Program-made: the position numbers and the translations under genes
The notes under the pieces: model-generated
The model's database searches: none
Told to the model about the DNA's origin: nothing
What the model saw: the letters and a program-made list of their open reading frames with translations, nothing else
In this document: positions 36,501 to 48,591 of the stretch, piece by piece
Numbering within the stretch: position 1 is the first letter of the stretch
Layout: every line of letters starts with the position of its first letter
Source: Apostichopus japonicus
Lineage: Eukaryota; Echinodermata; Holothuroidea; Aspidochirotida; Stichopodidae
Length of the DNA stretch: 64,000 nt
Direction: 5' to 3'
Assembly (NCBI RefSeq): GCF_037975245.1
Contig: NC_092568.1
Location: forward strand, 10,379,501 to 10,443,500

Positions 36501-39500
36501 AACACTGCTATACCTCTTTGTACATTTGTATAGCAATTTGACCATTTTACGTAGCATTCTGCATTGCGAATTCCGATAAATTATTCCTTGCCTTCTCCTG
36601 GAGTAACTGAGGGTACAGTAGAAGGTAGGTCAAGGCTTGGATCAATCGTAAACTTGATAAACCACACTACAATAGGGATTATTCACACCTTGCAGTCTTG
36701 CTCATATGTTGTGTACTTTCTTCAACAGTTCCTACATGGAGAAACTTCTCCCTTTGTTTTTTGGAAACCTTGAGGATAACATTCTCTCTGTCAGGCAAGG
36801 TGCCGCCATTTCTCTCGGAAAAGTCGCTAATGTTTATGGTAATTATTTCTGCATTGGTACACAATACATACTTGAACCCTTTTATAGTAGTATGCATTTG
36901 GTAATGACACTTTCAAGTTTACATTGTGGCTTACATTAGGTCCATCTGTACCATCTTCGCGCCATCCCTCTTACTGGGGGGGGCGGGATGGTGGAGAACA
37001 CCCTTGTTATTATGAATAAATAACACCTGCATCGAATCATACTTGTAAAAACAATTTTTAATGTGATTTACTGAATGATTCACTGCATTTTATTTATTGT
37101 GTGAGCTTCATGATTGTATCCAATTAATCAATCATTTATAGTTATCAATACATCATAGTATCAGATTTTGGAATCCCATCATGCAGCTGTGTTTTTGAAA
37201 TTCCTGCTATATCCTTTGATCCTATTTGCCCCTCCTTCAATTCTTTCTCAGGGAACGAAGTGGAAAAGAAACTCTTAGAGAAGGTCCAGGAAGGTTTTGA
37301 TGGCGTAGAAAACCAAGACAGCTTTGCTAAAAACTTTGGTGGTCTCGAGAGTACGCCCGCCACGTTCGGTGTAGTGAAAAGCTTAAGAGACAATGATGTT
37401 GAGTTGCATTCAGATAAACAGGTAAACAGGTTTGAAGTGTTGAAAGTTTAAGCCTCATTATGCATCCAATCGTGATGGTCTTAACAACCATTTTGTTCAG
37501 TACTATTGTGTGGATTATAATAACACAATCATGGTACATGTACCGTTTTTGCCAAAATTTTAGTCTGTCGGCAGAGAGATTTAATAGCTATTAAAAATTC
37601 GAACAAAACCGCCTTTTTTGTTGTATTTACAAAACTGTCGAACCAAACATAAGTGGGACACTTGTGTGGGCAGATGATTATGGACCTTTTCATTCATAAC
37701 TGTGCATCATGCTATATGCTGCTATATGCATAACGAGGCTTTAACACAAGGTTTCATTGACATATATGTATTTCATTGACATATATACAAAACAATCGAC
37801 AGAAAGTCTTATAGGAGACGTTATTTCCAACATCATCTTTGACTTTATGTGAACTAGATGCCTATGATGGAATTTCCCTTGCCATCTTGTCCTCTGTTCC
37901 TATCCCCCATGTCCTCCCACCCCCCCCTTCTCCCTCTAAAGTGCTAGTTTGTTCCCAAGATATCAAATCGTCATAGTCATATCCAAAATCAACCATTTCG
38001 TCCATGAATGTGATATATAAATGCATCCAAAGAAAGTGACATCTTATTCTGTTTCCAGGCTTTTTGTTATGTATTCTTTTCATAATTTCAATTATGAACT
38101 TGGAAAGAACTCTTACTGAAGTCACTGAGAGTAGTTATAGATTTCCATTGAGCATTCATATTTTAACACTAAGTAGTAAAACATGAAGAGAAATACACAC
38201 GTACTAGTTCAACCTCATGTCATTTTCAGAATTGGTCTCTTATATGAAGACACATCAGATCTCCCTATGGGCGTGAAATGATCTTGCTCAGCTGTTTTAG
38301 AGACTTGGCCAGGGTATAATTTATCCGGTACCGCATCACAAATGCTTTGCAAAATAGTCAAATTGCTATACAAGTGTACAAAGATGTATAGCAGTTATTT
38401 GTACACAGTTGTACACAGTACTAAGGGAACGTTCAAAACTGCTATGCAAAATTTTTCGAGCACTAATTTATTACCTGTTGGCTTTCAAAAGTGTCTTTTT
38501 CACCTAGTATGATGATTGATAAATGATAATATTAATAATATTTAATATTTGCTTTATATTTAATATTTGCTTTTTTGTATAGCGCTTTATACCAGCGATA
38601 GGTCTCAAAGCACTTTACAGATGTTTTATTACCCCATGGTCAATGGTAACCTGTCCCAGAGACAATCCCTCCAGTCGGCAGCAGTTATATACTGCGCCCA
38701 ATGACAAGTTACCTCACAGGTACCCATTTAACCCCTGGGTGGAGATGTTAAATGATGTTAGAGTTATTTTGCATTAGTTAGTAATTTGCATATATCCATT
38801 GTTCTGAACATGCCATGCAAATATTCACTTATAATTTAGGTATCCGTCATTGAAATTTAAAGCTCTGTCAGATTTTAAGTGTTAAATTTATTTTGTTAAT
38901 GTGGGTCAATCGTCAATCCATTGCATTTGGAGTTTGTGACCCTAACAGTTAATGCAATGAAGTTTTCTTTGTTTACAAGCTTTGAAGTTTGTGCCATGAT
39001 TTCATCACTCCAGTTAGCATTTTGGTAGTTAGGGTGATATATATTCTTGCTCCTGCAACCAATTATGAGTGACCTTATCGTTTGGAAACAACCATAGATA
39101 TTGCAAGCACACACTCAGGTCAATATTTTTCTTCATAGATGTATTCCTGCGGTTCATTGGCTCCTAAGATGGGGAAAGGCAGGGAAGGGGGATGCATGGA
39201 CCATAAATTCAGGAAACCTTCGGAACCTTGGGAACTTGGCGATGGGTGAGTATTTTTATACAAACAGCCAGAATTAGATAACTTGATAGTAAAGTGTTAA
39301 TATTGTTAGTTCCTAAATAAATACAAGAAAGACAATCACCAGGTAGAAAATGCATTTATGTAAAGTTATTCCCAAACAGACCATTTTTTTTTAAACTCAG
39401 CACTTAAATTCTGCTCTGTCCTGATGAATATGTTATCAATTTTAATGTAATTTTGCTCAGAGAAATTAGTGACAGTGATTTCAGATAGGTAGGTGTTAAC

Positions 39501-42500
39501 TTTTCTCTCTTCTTTATCCGAAATAGATGCATCAATCTCCTGGCAGAACTTTCATCCATTCCTCGACTCTCACAGCAGGTTTCGAACCTTCTGCCGTCTC
39601 TGGCAAAAGTTTTGGAGAAGAGAAATTATCCTCAGCATTTGGTCTTACTTGAAACAGCTTGTCTTCAGGTTCGGTCATAAAACATTTAATTTTCTCTCTA
39701 TGAATTAATTGGTTAGGAGGTATTGCATGCAACTTAAGTAGGTATTGAATACATGCCGGATATGTTCTTGTACGTAAAAAGTAGTTGGCTAAATTTTGCA
39801 TCCACTTTCCACCTTTCACAATATTCACGGACATTATTTAATCGAGCAATATATCCTAAGAGAAGTATCTTTTGTCCAAACAAAGCATAGCTAGCCAGTG
39901 TTTAGCCTTCACAGTTATAAAAGGCATATAAAGTGTTTGGTGGAGAGTAGAATAGGCTAGGTATTACGTTCTGCTATATCAATGAAGTACCGCACTGTAC
40001 AAAAGGTTGGTTGGGACAGGGAAATGGGTTGCAAAATTTTTACGGTGAGTTGTGAGCCAGGTAGATCAAGGTGCCCCAAAAATTGATAGCTAAACATTGT
40101 TTCCATTGGAATCCAATGGTAAACCCAACTGTCATTGTTAAACTTTTGTTTTACGAGATTCCACTGGCAAACAAATTTTCTCAAACAGCTTAGCAAACTT
40201 TTGTCACATTTAGGGAATATTCTGGTCTTCATTTCTGTTGTGTGCAACAGATGAGAGGAAATTGCATGCTGTAACCACCTTGTAGCATCAGGTAGTGGGA
40301 AAACGGTAGCCCCCTCCCCCTCCTCCCTCCCCAACATAGCTTTGAACTTTAATACTGTGGACCAATGTTTGATTTACCTACATCTGTGGGGATGTTTGTC
40401 ACATTAAATCGTTATCATTGAAGAGAATGACATTTAGTTTTGGTCCATATCCTATATCCATTTCTTTAATTTCTACGGGTGGTCACTCGATAGCCATAGA
40501 TCAATGTTGCAAAACAATTATTTACCTAAGGAATTAAATAAATATATTATATTTCACAGAGTAATAAGGAAGGAATAATTGTTTTAAAATGACTTACAAA
40601 AGGCAATTTTGGTTCTTACATATAAAGTGATATCTTGGTGAAAGTCACTTCTTCTAAAAAGGAGTGAAATGCTAGTGCCTTACTTCAAAATCATTTCCAG
40701 TCCTTTCTCAAGAAAAATTCAAAACACATTTCTCAACAGATTCCTATCATTGGTGGTCGAATCGGTAAACGTTATTTTAAACCACAGTTGGAAGGTTTCT
40801 TTGAAGCGATTTTCTATAGTTTGGTAAGTGTTTTGTGTGCTTTCCACTTGGGTATCAAGCTTGTCGATTCATTGTCTTTTCTAATGAATATTCATTTGGT
40901 TGGTAATACTAACTAATTTGGTGGTCAGCTAGCTATTACATAACAAACATAGTATAGAACATATAGTGAACGAGTGTAAGGAATTTAACTAAAGAAGCCC
41001 TTGAGGACTTGACAATTAGATCACTCCCAGAACAAGGAAAAGAAAGTAAACAAAAGGCTTTTGCTTTAATAGATGCCACATGGGATAACCACCATTGTAA
41101 CAATAGAAATAATCACACAGTCTAACAAAGTATTACCATGCTCAGTATGTCTGTGAAAAGTGAAGACAGTGTAATAGAACAGTCTCCTTGGGACAGGTGG
41201 CCCAATTATTTGCTCTTTTATTTTTCATCATGTTGTAATTATTTTCAAAGTAATGAGAAGAAATTACTATATTTATGTTGTACGTACGGTATTGTTTGTA
41301 TTATTCAGTGTATGTATCTTAATTGTTGCTATACTGTTTGACCAATGCTAATTTTCTTGACCTGTTTTAGCAGTCGTGCGCTAATGCCTAGACAAGAACT
41401 GTCCACACTATCTAACCTTCTATTTACTTTGATTCTGTTATAAAGATGAAAATAATCATGTGGTCTTAATCTTCCAACACAGAATTACAGTGCTCAGTGT
41501 GTCCGTGTAAAACAGTGTAATTTATCTCTCTTCTTTGGGGAGGTTTCCGCATTATTTTCGTTTTTGGTTTATCAAGTTTATTCATTTAAATAATCATATC
41601 CCGTACACACAGAAATAACAGTTAGTTCTTGCCAGTGTACATTATCTGCTGGCAAATAATTTTGTATTAAAGGGTGTGAAGACGCACACGAAGAAACGTC
41701 TCATGCCGGTAATCTGACCTAGTTTCGAATGAGGTGTAACAGAAGTGTTAGACACGTGCACCACCATCGATCCCAGAAAATACACACACATCTTGCTACC
41801 GTCGGTTATTAGACACTAGTGTACAGTCAATACATACAGCTACGGTCAATACCCACAACACACTGTACATAGCAGCGTGGACATATCCGGTCTAGATCAA
41901 AGATAACAAGGTATCACGTTTCATTACTGTCTGCATTTTGTAGCGACAAGAAGAAAACGTCATTTGCAAACAACGGAAAGTTAACTTTTTCAGAGCGCGG
42001 TTTTGGGGCGAGTCTTCAATGCCTTTAACCAATATATTTTTTCTCCCTATATTTTTCTTACCAGTCATGTGATAACGCCTTGACAAGAGCCGCAGCAGAG
42101 GCCTGCCTGTCTAAACTAGCTAAATTCCTCGGGCCTAACATTCTCAAAGGAAGGGTGGAGCTCTACAATCCTCAGTGAGTTTCTTACTCCTTCTCATCGG
42201 ATCATATATAGATAGAGTCAAACAGTAGGAAATTTGATCCAGTATTTACAGGTGTAATGTTGAATTTGAAGGATAGAACTATTTATGGGCAGAGGTATTA
42301 GCCTAGTTGCCAAACTGGGCAACAGTATTACAGAGGTGTATAACAGCTTCTTTTTAAAATATTATGCGTAACAACACTCACCAATTTCACCAGCTCCACT
42401 CATATCCTTTCTGTTTTTGAGTTCATTGTCTTAACATACCATCATCAATTTGCCGGTCATGCATTTTATTGTCTATGGACCGTGTGCCAGTTTTGTAGCT

Positions 42501-43031
42501 GCACCCTATGGGAAGTCTCCATGGGGGACACATAGATGTGACACACTGTAGACGCACCGGAAGCGACTGTTTGGAGTGTGTACACTTGAGTGTGTGGGTG
42601 TGATAAGTTACCAATGACTAGGAGTTAACTGTTGTAAAGTCATGTGAAACCGCCTTGCCCTTGATACAAGACTGTAAACCTTCAACTTCAACCTCTTTTT
42701 CACTTATAATTACATATATATATAAATAATCCTTCCACTCACATAATTTTTCCCTTTCCCTCATATTCTTTTCAATTTTTTGTGTTCATTGGTAAAAAAG
42801 TATGATCATCAATTTGGATTTATGCATATATTGTTTCTGTTGAGTTGTTATGTTGAGTCATTGGTACAAATACAAGTTCACATTTGACTTTCTGCCGATC
42901 AATTTTTTTTCATTCTTAACGTCCTCGATGAAAGTCTGATCATCAATTTTGACTTCCTTATTTCGTATTATATCTTCTTTTCTTGCAGTTTTGTAAATCA
43001 GCTCATGCCTCTGTTGTCTGTCATGCCATAG
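27526..43031 (+). CDS. HEAT-repeat protein, 16 coding exons, 676 residues, family not recognised
   Basis: I assembled 16 coding exons whose phases all agree: 27526-27835, 28526-28707, 29726-29793, 31014-31177, 32094-32191, 33040-33149, 34482-34584, 35238-35324, 35800-35942, 36729-36838, 37252-37421, 39139-39245, 39527-39668, 40740-40823, 42065-42174 and 42989-43031. Every junction is GT-AG. The ATG lies three bases after an acceptor (TTTTCACAG), so the 5' leader is spliced. The protein has no signal peptide or membrane helix. Helical repeats of HEAT type are clear in the middle: NHAVREAACACIAELG, WPVRDAACVACGNFI and LSVRQGAAISLGKVA, each with the VR-x-AA pattern. A further repeat near the end reads ALTRAAAEACLSKLAKFLG. 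HEAT solenoids are binding scaffolds, so a cytosolic or nuclear adaptor role is likely; no partner can be read from sequence. Whether it is the whole protein depends on the untested first and last exons. Confidence 0.85.
27876..28222 (-). mobile_element. TTAA-type DNA element F in intron 1 of the HEAT gene
   Basis: After TTAA at 27872 the element starts AGGCATTGAAGACTCGCCCC. It ends with GTCTTCACTCCCG near 28222, followed by TTTA, a likely mutated TTAA. It is the reverse complement of 41671-42024, sharing AAAGTTAACTTTCC, GATACCTTGTTATC and ACTGTACACTAGTGTC. TTAA target sites suggest piggyBac or Kolobok-type mobilisation. Confidence 0.82.
28832..29045 (-). repeat. SINE-3, 5'-truncated copy in intron 2 of the HEAT gene
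   Basis: It is colinear with 26478-26700 (ACAAATGTGGGAGAAACCCC, CAACATTTTAAGCTCGAATT, TTGGATGAAAAACCCACCTT), but the tRNA-like head is lost after TATAACTCGG. Confidence 0.75.
29528..29603 (-). repeat. tRNA-like sequence (Thr-GGT type loop), probably a SINE head
   Basis: On the minus strand TAGCTCAGTTGACAGAGCAC, an anticodon loop CTGGTAA and GGATTCGAACCCC are in tRNA order. The 5' GGACTCC has no paired 3' acceptor strand, so I do not call a functional tRNA. Confidence 0.55.
30718..30840. repeat. Dispersed repeat R copy 1 (intron 3 of the HEAT gene)
   Basis: TATAGCGCTTTATACCAGC, ATAGGTCTCAAAGCGCTTTA and CCTGTCCCAGAGACAATCCC recur in the same order and strand at 38575-38745. Confidence 0.8.
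33305..33500. repeat. Minisatellite in intron 6 of the HEAT gene, about 36-bp unit, five to six copies
   Basis: Units follow ATGTGGCACATGCAGGTT then GAAAACTTAA, with small length changes. Confidence 0.9.
33909..34345. mobile_element. hAT-like MITE B, second copy, in intron 6 of the HEAT gene
   Basis: It has ends CAGTGGCGGAGC and GCTCCGCCACTG, exact inverted repeats. The flanks ATCTTCTC and CTCTTCTC match at 7 of 8 bases. It is the inverse orientation of 12542-12944, with hairpin core H near 34240-34290. Confidence 0.88.
38520..38745. repeat. Dispersed repeat R copy 2 (intron 11 of the HEAT gene)
   Basis: It matches 30718-30840 and extends about 100 bases further (CTGCGCCCAATGACAAGTTA, CAGGTACCCATTTAACCCCT). 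It is probably a longer, less truncated copy. Confidence 0.8.
41671..42024 (+). mobile_element. TTAA-type DNA element F, complete copy in intron 14 of the HEAT gene
   Basis: TTAA lies directly on both sides (41667-41670 and 42025-42028). The termini AGGGTGTGAAGACG and CGAGTCTTCAATGCCT are imperfect inverted repeats. It is 354 bases long without a frame for a transposase. Its right end lies 40 bases before the exon 15 boundary at 42065, so it supplies sequence in the branch-point region of that exon. Confidence 0.88.
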
Positions 43032-45079
43032 AGATGGAGATGAGGCAAATTTAATGGAAGGCTCTCACCATTATCCCTGGAGATTTGACTTGTCCGAGCA
43101 GTTTCTTTACCACCTCTGTCTGTTTAGTATTACTTAAGACTGCAATATTTTGTGTTTATAATGTAGCATAGGGACTATGTTCATTTATAGTGCTATGCAA
43201 ACGCATTGTTTCTAGCTTACTACTTTTCATCAATTTAAACCAAATATAGTAAGACTTTTTAAAAACATGTTCGCTATTGATCAATCTCTCTAAGACACCA
43301 TCTTTAATTTCTACCCTAAAATATGACTGGTTAGCAATTATTTAGTTCAGCTGCTGTTTTAGTCCCAAATTTTTAAGGACACTATCGTTACAATAAGGTG
43401 GTAAACACATACAAGTTCCAAAGCAAGTCAAATACCAACAGATTTTGTGCTTATTTTTGAAAGTGAAAAGTTTGATAAGGCTCCAGTTTTGTTATGATGA
43501 AACACAGATGCTATTATATACCAACGTACTAAAATCAATTACTTGAATTGAAATTTGAACAAATTAAAGAGTTAAACAAATCCATTGTATGGAGTTATTG
43601 TATGGTAAAATATCTTCACAGTATTAAAAGGCAGGTGCTACTTTAAAATTGATCATAATTTGGGGCAATTAATAATTGACCCTGCTGGTTAAATACATTT
43701 ATCCCAGCTATGCTACCCTATGTGGCGATGAAGACCTAAATAACTGTAATAAGTTTTCTTGCAGAGATCCTATACTTTATTTTTTCTTCTTTTTAAGGTA
43801 ATGACTACAAAGTACTTGATCAATTCATGATTTCTGATGTTAAGATTCACTCTTGCGTTTTCATGTTAGCTATGTTTCATTCATTTTCTGTCAGGCTCAT
43901 AAGGTTAAGGATTTAAAAATATCAAACTGTTCATACTCGATTCTCCAAATCTATCACTGTTTTTTGTGAAACACATATATATGTCTTATGATCGACAGCG
44001 TTATAGTTATTCTTCACATTGTGTTAGTATGTGAAGGCTATGCTTCATACTTAATTTTTCATTTATAGTTGAAAGTTATATTGTGGAAGTATGCAAAAGA
44101 GTATTGCTCATACTACGATAATTGTTCGTACCACAGTTATTCTAAGAGCTGGTACTTGAATTTGATGTTTCATTTGTCATTGTAGACTGAATTATTGGGG
44201 GTGTTGTTTTTGTGGGATAATTGTAAATAGTTGATTAGTGAAAGAAAAATAGGTTTAGATAAACTTGTGATTGCCAACCAACAAAGTAAAATAGACTGAA
44301 AAATAATACAGAAATCATTTTCACAGGTGTGAATGTCATCTAAAGCTGTAAGGAGTCGCTAGTAATGATGACATTATTAAATATGATGTTAAAACATATA
44401 GAAAGTGGAAGGAAATGTCTTCTTTTAAAAGTTCAGTCGTTTTGATGTTAGTCTAAGCATTTAGATTTAAGAACCGTGCGGTAAGAGAGGTAAAATACTG
44501 AAAATTATTTGACTGTGATAGTTTAGTCATTAATTGGGAAAGAAATATTCACCGTTGATTGTGTTGGCTTAGACATCACCGATCACCAAGAGAATGACTT
44601 TTAACTCAGTGTAGAGTTGGTTGATCGATGGGGATTGTCAATTTAGTGCCAAGCAGTCAGTCTGATATATGTGTAAGCTTTGCTAACTGGCATCATGATG
44701 AGAAGCCATTTGTGTGTGTCAGTTGTATTATATGGTGTAATTAGGTAAAGACAGCAAAAATACTAAAATAACGTTTTGAGTCTCAGAGGTGAACAATCAA
44801 AAATTGTCGAATAATGAATCACGAAAGGCTGTTGATGTTAGTCAGGCTTTAGTTTAGTCATTGTCAATTGGGATATTTGTTCTATTTTTCGTGGAACAAA
44901 AGCAGTTGATTATTGGCAAAATAAACGAAGAGGAAGACTTAATGAAATCCCATGCTGTTGGTAAAATCTTCGTTTCCTTCTTTTTTGATTTGCTTTTCCT
45001 TTGGCTGTCTTTGTTTCTTCCTTTTTTATTAAAAGAGATTAGAATTCAGTATTCAGGAATTGCTATAAGACATGACATG
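43032..45079. other. 3' flank of the HEAT gene
   Basis: No further coding exon is seen. A poly(A) signal AATAAA occurs near 44919, but the real 3' end cannot be fixed from sequence. Confidence 0.4.
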
Positions 45080-45087
45080 GTGACACC

Positions 45088-45477
45088 CAGGGGGTAGGAA
45101 GCTTCCAAACAGTGGGGGGCACAACATCAGAGGGGCACTTTCTCATTCCACAACCACCACTCGTTATGCTATAAACCGATACACACCGACCATATCACTT
45201 AAATATATTGTGTTAGTATGCTATCAATACTATTTATGGAGATTGTTTATTTTAACCATGCTACATAAAGATATAGGATGCCATTTTAAAAGTAGCATGT
45301 ACAAACTAAAAAAGAAATAATTAAAATAAAATATTAAAATTAACAAAGACTTATGATATCCAAAAGACAGTTCTTCATCAAAGGGGCACATTTTATTTGC
45401 CAGTGGTGCACATTTGCTATTTTCGAAAAAAGTGGGGGGGCATGTGCCCCCAGTGCCCCACAGCTCCTATCCCCCTG
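45088..45477. mobile_element. hAT-like element, perfect 8-bp TSD GTGACACC
   Basis: The ends CAGGGGGTAGGAAGC and GCTCCTATCCCCCTG are imperfect inverted repeats. GTGACACC flanks both sides exactly (45080-45087, 45478-45485). It is 390 bases, AT-rich inside and non-coding. Its termini differ from families A, B and E. Confidence 0.88.
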
Positions 45478-45485
45478 GTGACACC

Positions 45486-47332
45486 AATGTATTTGTTATG
45501 TAGTAAACTAGTCAAAATGAATAAACACTCTTTAAGGTGAGTCATGTGCAGAGACTTCCATCAGAGAACCATTATACCCCAATCCACTAAAAAAAATTGA
45601 TGGATACTTCTCTATTTCTGATTTTAACAACATTTTGTTCCCAGTATGATGCTCTATATCCGGCCACTTGTTTAATATCCAAAAAAAAATTGTAGATAGA
45701 TGAGGGTGGAAAGAGAGCTGGGGAGGGTGGGGTGGTGGTGGGAGGGCGGGGGAGGAAACTACCACAGAAAAGGTATCAGTGCCATATCACAAAACATTAC
45801 CTAATTTCAATTTTTGTATATTACTTTTATTGCATGCTATATTCTCATCACAATAGATCTACAATAAAATTGTTTACAGATTGTGATTGCAAGGTCACAA
45901 CGTTTCAGGAACTGAAATACAACATTTGTGATATTGTAGCAGGGCTGCGACAGGATGTGTGATGTGTCCAGGTTTTTTATACTTCATTGACAGGTAATTC
46001 CTCCTGACACGCCAACATGTTGGCGTGCACCTTTCATGAAATCGAACAAAAAAGTGCTTTCAAATTGTTTAAAAACCACGGTGGTTCCTCCCATCTTCTA
46101 TCGTCTTATTTAGCCAATGCCCCCATTTTTTTGGCAGTGAGTAACGAAAAACAATAAAATAATAATGATGATGATCAAATTAAACCCCCCGTGTAAATAT
46201 GACAATAAAGAACGAGCGTTCCCGTGTAATGATATAGTGGTAAAAGGAAGATTGAATCGTTCGACAATCCTATACCCTATGCATCCCATCCGTGCCCAGA
46301 AATCGATAAGCACGACATACAACGCAAATGAATACTGTGTTTTATCACTTTAATTTTACCTATCCGTATAACTGACTACCGTCGCGCAAGACATGCCAAC
46401 CGACGTTTGCGATTGTTTGTCATAAACATCAAACATACGACTTGTGATTTAGCAATAACATGTTTAAAAATAGTTTTACCTCATAACAATATTATGCCTA
46501 CATTGCAACCGGACGGTTGTGAGGGAGCCTATTCTGAAGACACTAACTGGGAACCTTGGCCCTCCCCTAGTCCATCGTCGGCCCCCTCCTCCTGCCAGCG
46601 AAGCAATTTGGCCCAGTGGCGTCGCCAGTCATTTTGAAGTGGAGCGGTATAGCAAAATGAGAGCACATTGGGTTGAGAGGTGGGAGGGGACACACGATGA
46701 GGGTTAAACAACCTGCCACCAGAGAAGCGCAAGGCCGGTCGGCGTGGGGTCCAATTGCCCGCCTAGTAATAAGGCCCTTATGGCCTCCTGCTTATTCTTT
46801 TTGGACATGGTCAATTTCATTTACAACCACGTCACCAAGGAGCCCCGAAAATGGGGGGGGGGGTTGGGCGGTTGGGAGGGGAAGGGCAGCCCCTTGGAGA
46901 CATCACCGATTTGTCCCCGTCTCGACTGGCCAGTCTGGTCTCCTAAAGAAAATATGTTTATTTTACAAACTTACATAATTCTGATTTATTAGCTAAAGTG
47001 GGTCAAAATTTCTCATTGTTTCATATTTCATCAGAGTATGTTTTTCTGTTTTTTGTGGAAAATCTCGAAAACTTCAACCTTCACTGACCCGGCCTCATAC
47101 ACATTGTCATATTGATACAAAATTAACGATCATTATAAAAATATAGAGCCGGATAGTAGGTAAATAAACTGCCAAATAACCGTCTATGGGATAAAATAAG
47201 GTCTACAAATTCTGCACGCTTATACATGAAGTTACGTGAGTTGAGAAGTTCTTACATTTAAAAGTACCCAAACCTGGAACATATGGCAAGCCTCAGAGAA
47301 ATGTGGAAAGTTTCTTTAGACATAAACGTGTT
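45486..47332. other. Intergenic, no supported gene
   Basis: A possible transposon end CCAGTGGCGTCGCCAGTC occurs at about 46614, but I found no matching inverted end or target duplication. A G-tract near 46855 makes several compositional open frames. Confidence 0.4.
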
Positions 47333-47340
47333 GGTATAAC

Positions 47341-47717
47341 CAAGGGCGTAGGAACCGGGGGGGCTGGGGGGCGCCAGCCCCCAGTGAAAAATGTGGGGGG
47401 CGGAAGTATCATTCCGCCCCCCCCCCGCTCCGCGAGTCAGAAAACCCCTTTTTCATTTCCAAATGAGAAAAAAAATCTCATTTGGAGCACCAAATTGCAT
47501 CTAAAAGGCCAGTTGAAAATGCAAAATTATTTACAAAATGGATTGGGTGCTGAAGTGTGCTATATTGCACCAAATTGCATCTGAGGCCACCTGGAAATGC
47601 AAAAAAATTCCAAAGGGGAGGGGGACACCCCCTCCCCTTAGACCCCTCCCCCAGGCCGGCCATCAGTCTTCAGCCCCCCCCCCCCCCCCCACTCAAAAGT
47701 ACCTTCCTACGCCACTG
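47341..47717. mobile_element. hAT-like element, perfect 8-bp TSD GGTATAAC
   Basis: The ends are CAAGGGCGTAGGAACC and CCTTCCTACGCCACTG. GGTATAAC lies exactly on both sides (47333-47340 and 47718-47725). The interior carries two GCACCAAATTGCATCT repeats and a GGGGAGGGGGACACCCCCTC block resembling those inside element A. Confidence 0.9.
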
Positions 47718-47802
47718 GGTATAACACTAGAAAGTTCTACTGGTCCTAATTTTGAAAGTTTCAACAGTAAAATGTAAATTACAAGTGACAAAAGTACATG
47801 AG

Positions 47803-47884
47803 CGACGAGGATGGGATTCGAACCCACGCGTGCAGAGCACAATGGATTAGCAGTCCATCGCCTTAACCACTCGGCCACCTCGTC
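47803..47884 (-). tRNA. tRNA-Ser(GCT)
   Basis: On the minus strand the 5' GACGAGG pairs with CCTCGTC at the 3' end. The D-arm GGCCGAGTGGTTAAGGC has the serine-type form, the anticodon stem-loop is GGACTGCTAATCC (anticodon GCT), a long variable arm follows, and the T-arm has GGTTCGAATCCC. All stems close and both internal promoter boxes are intact. It decodes AGC and AGU. Confidence 0.95.
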
Positions 47885-48591
47885 TACTGGTTACTTTGCT
47901 CTAGTCAATGCTATAATAAATCATAGCTTTTGTGTCATTCACATCAGATAAATCTACTTAATCATTTATCTTTATTTCTGTTTGACTTTATGTTCCGAAA
48001 TTTGATAATTACCAATTTCTTCATATCGTGGAACCATTTTGGACAAAATTTGGTTTATAATCATTCAACGGAGTAATTGTTGAAATGAATATTCAACAGA
48101 CCAATGTAAACAAACCTGGTTTGACGTCGAGACCTACGGTGCAATGTAGTTTGTGTGCGAGTTATGCACATGTATGTAATACATACATTCTTATAGTACG
48201 ATCTAGTTATAGTGCGATCCAGTGGTAGGACAACGAGTTGTTTTCTTAACTAACTACAAACGAGAAATCCTGATAATTCGATAGACTCACCGAGATTAAA
48301 AAAGTCAAGTTTGAAAGGTGCCACTAAAATCCTTAGTGGTAACTGAGAGGTGAGGTTGTTTGGGAAGGAAGGTCTACACGGGACCTAACGAGTAACGTTA
48401 GGTAATTATATCAAGGGCTTGCCTAACTTAGGACATACAAAATATAGGCTACAGTAGGCCAAGTTAATTTGTAACTGCAAGCTAGAAGGTGCAACCTTCA
48501 CGTAGAAATTAAGTTAAAACTTACGACATACAACATATATTTTGCCAGTTAATTGCCAATTATATTATGTGCTGAAATCCAGACAAGTAAT

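Noticed and set aside
46614-46940. Possible hAT-like element starting CCAGTGGCGTCGCCAGTC
   Set aside because: I found no matching inverted terminus or target duplication.
47693-47878. 61-residue minus-strand frame beginning MAEWLRRW
   Set aside because: It is the translation of the tRNA-Ser(GCT) gene and its flank, a well-known false frame.
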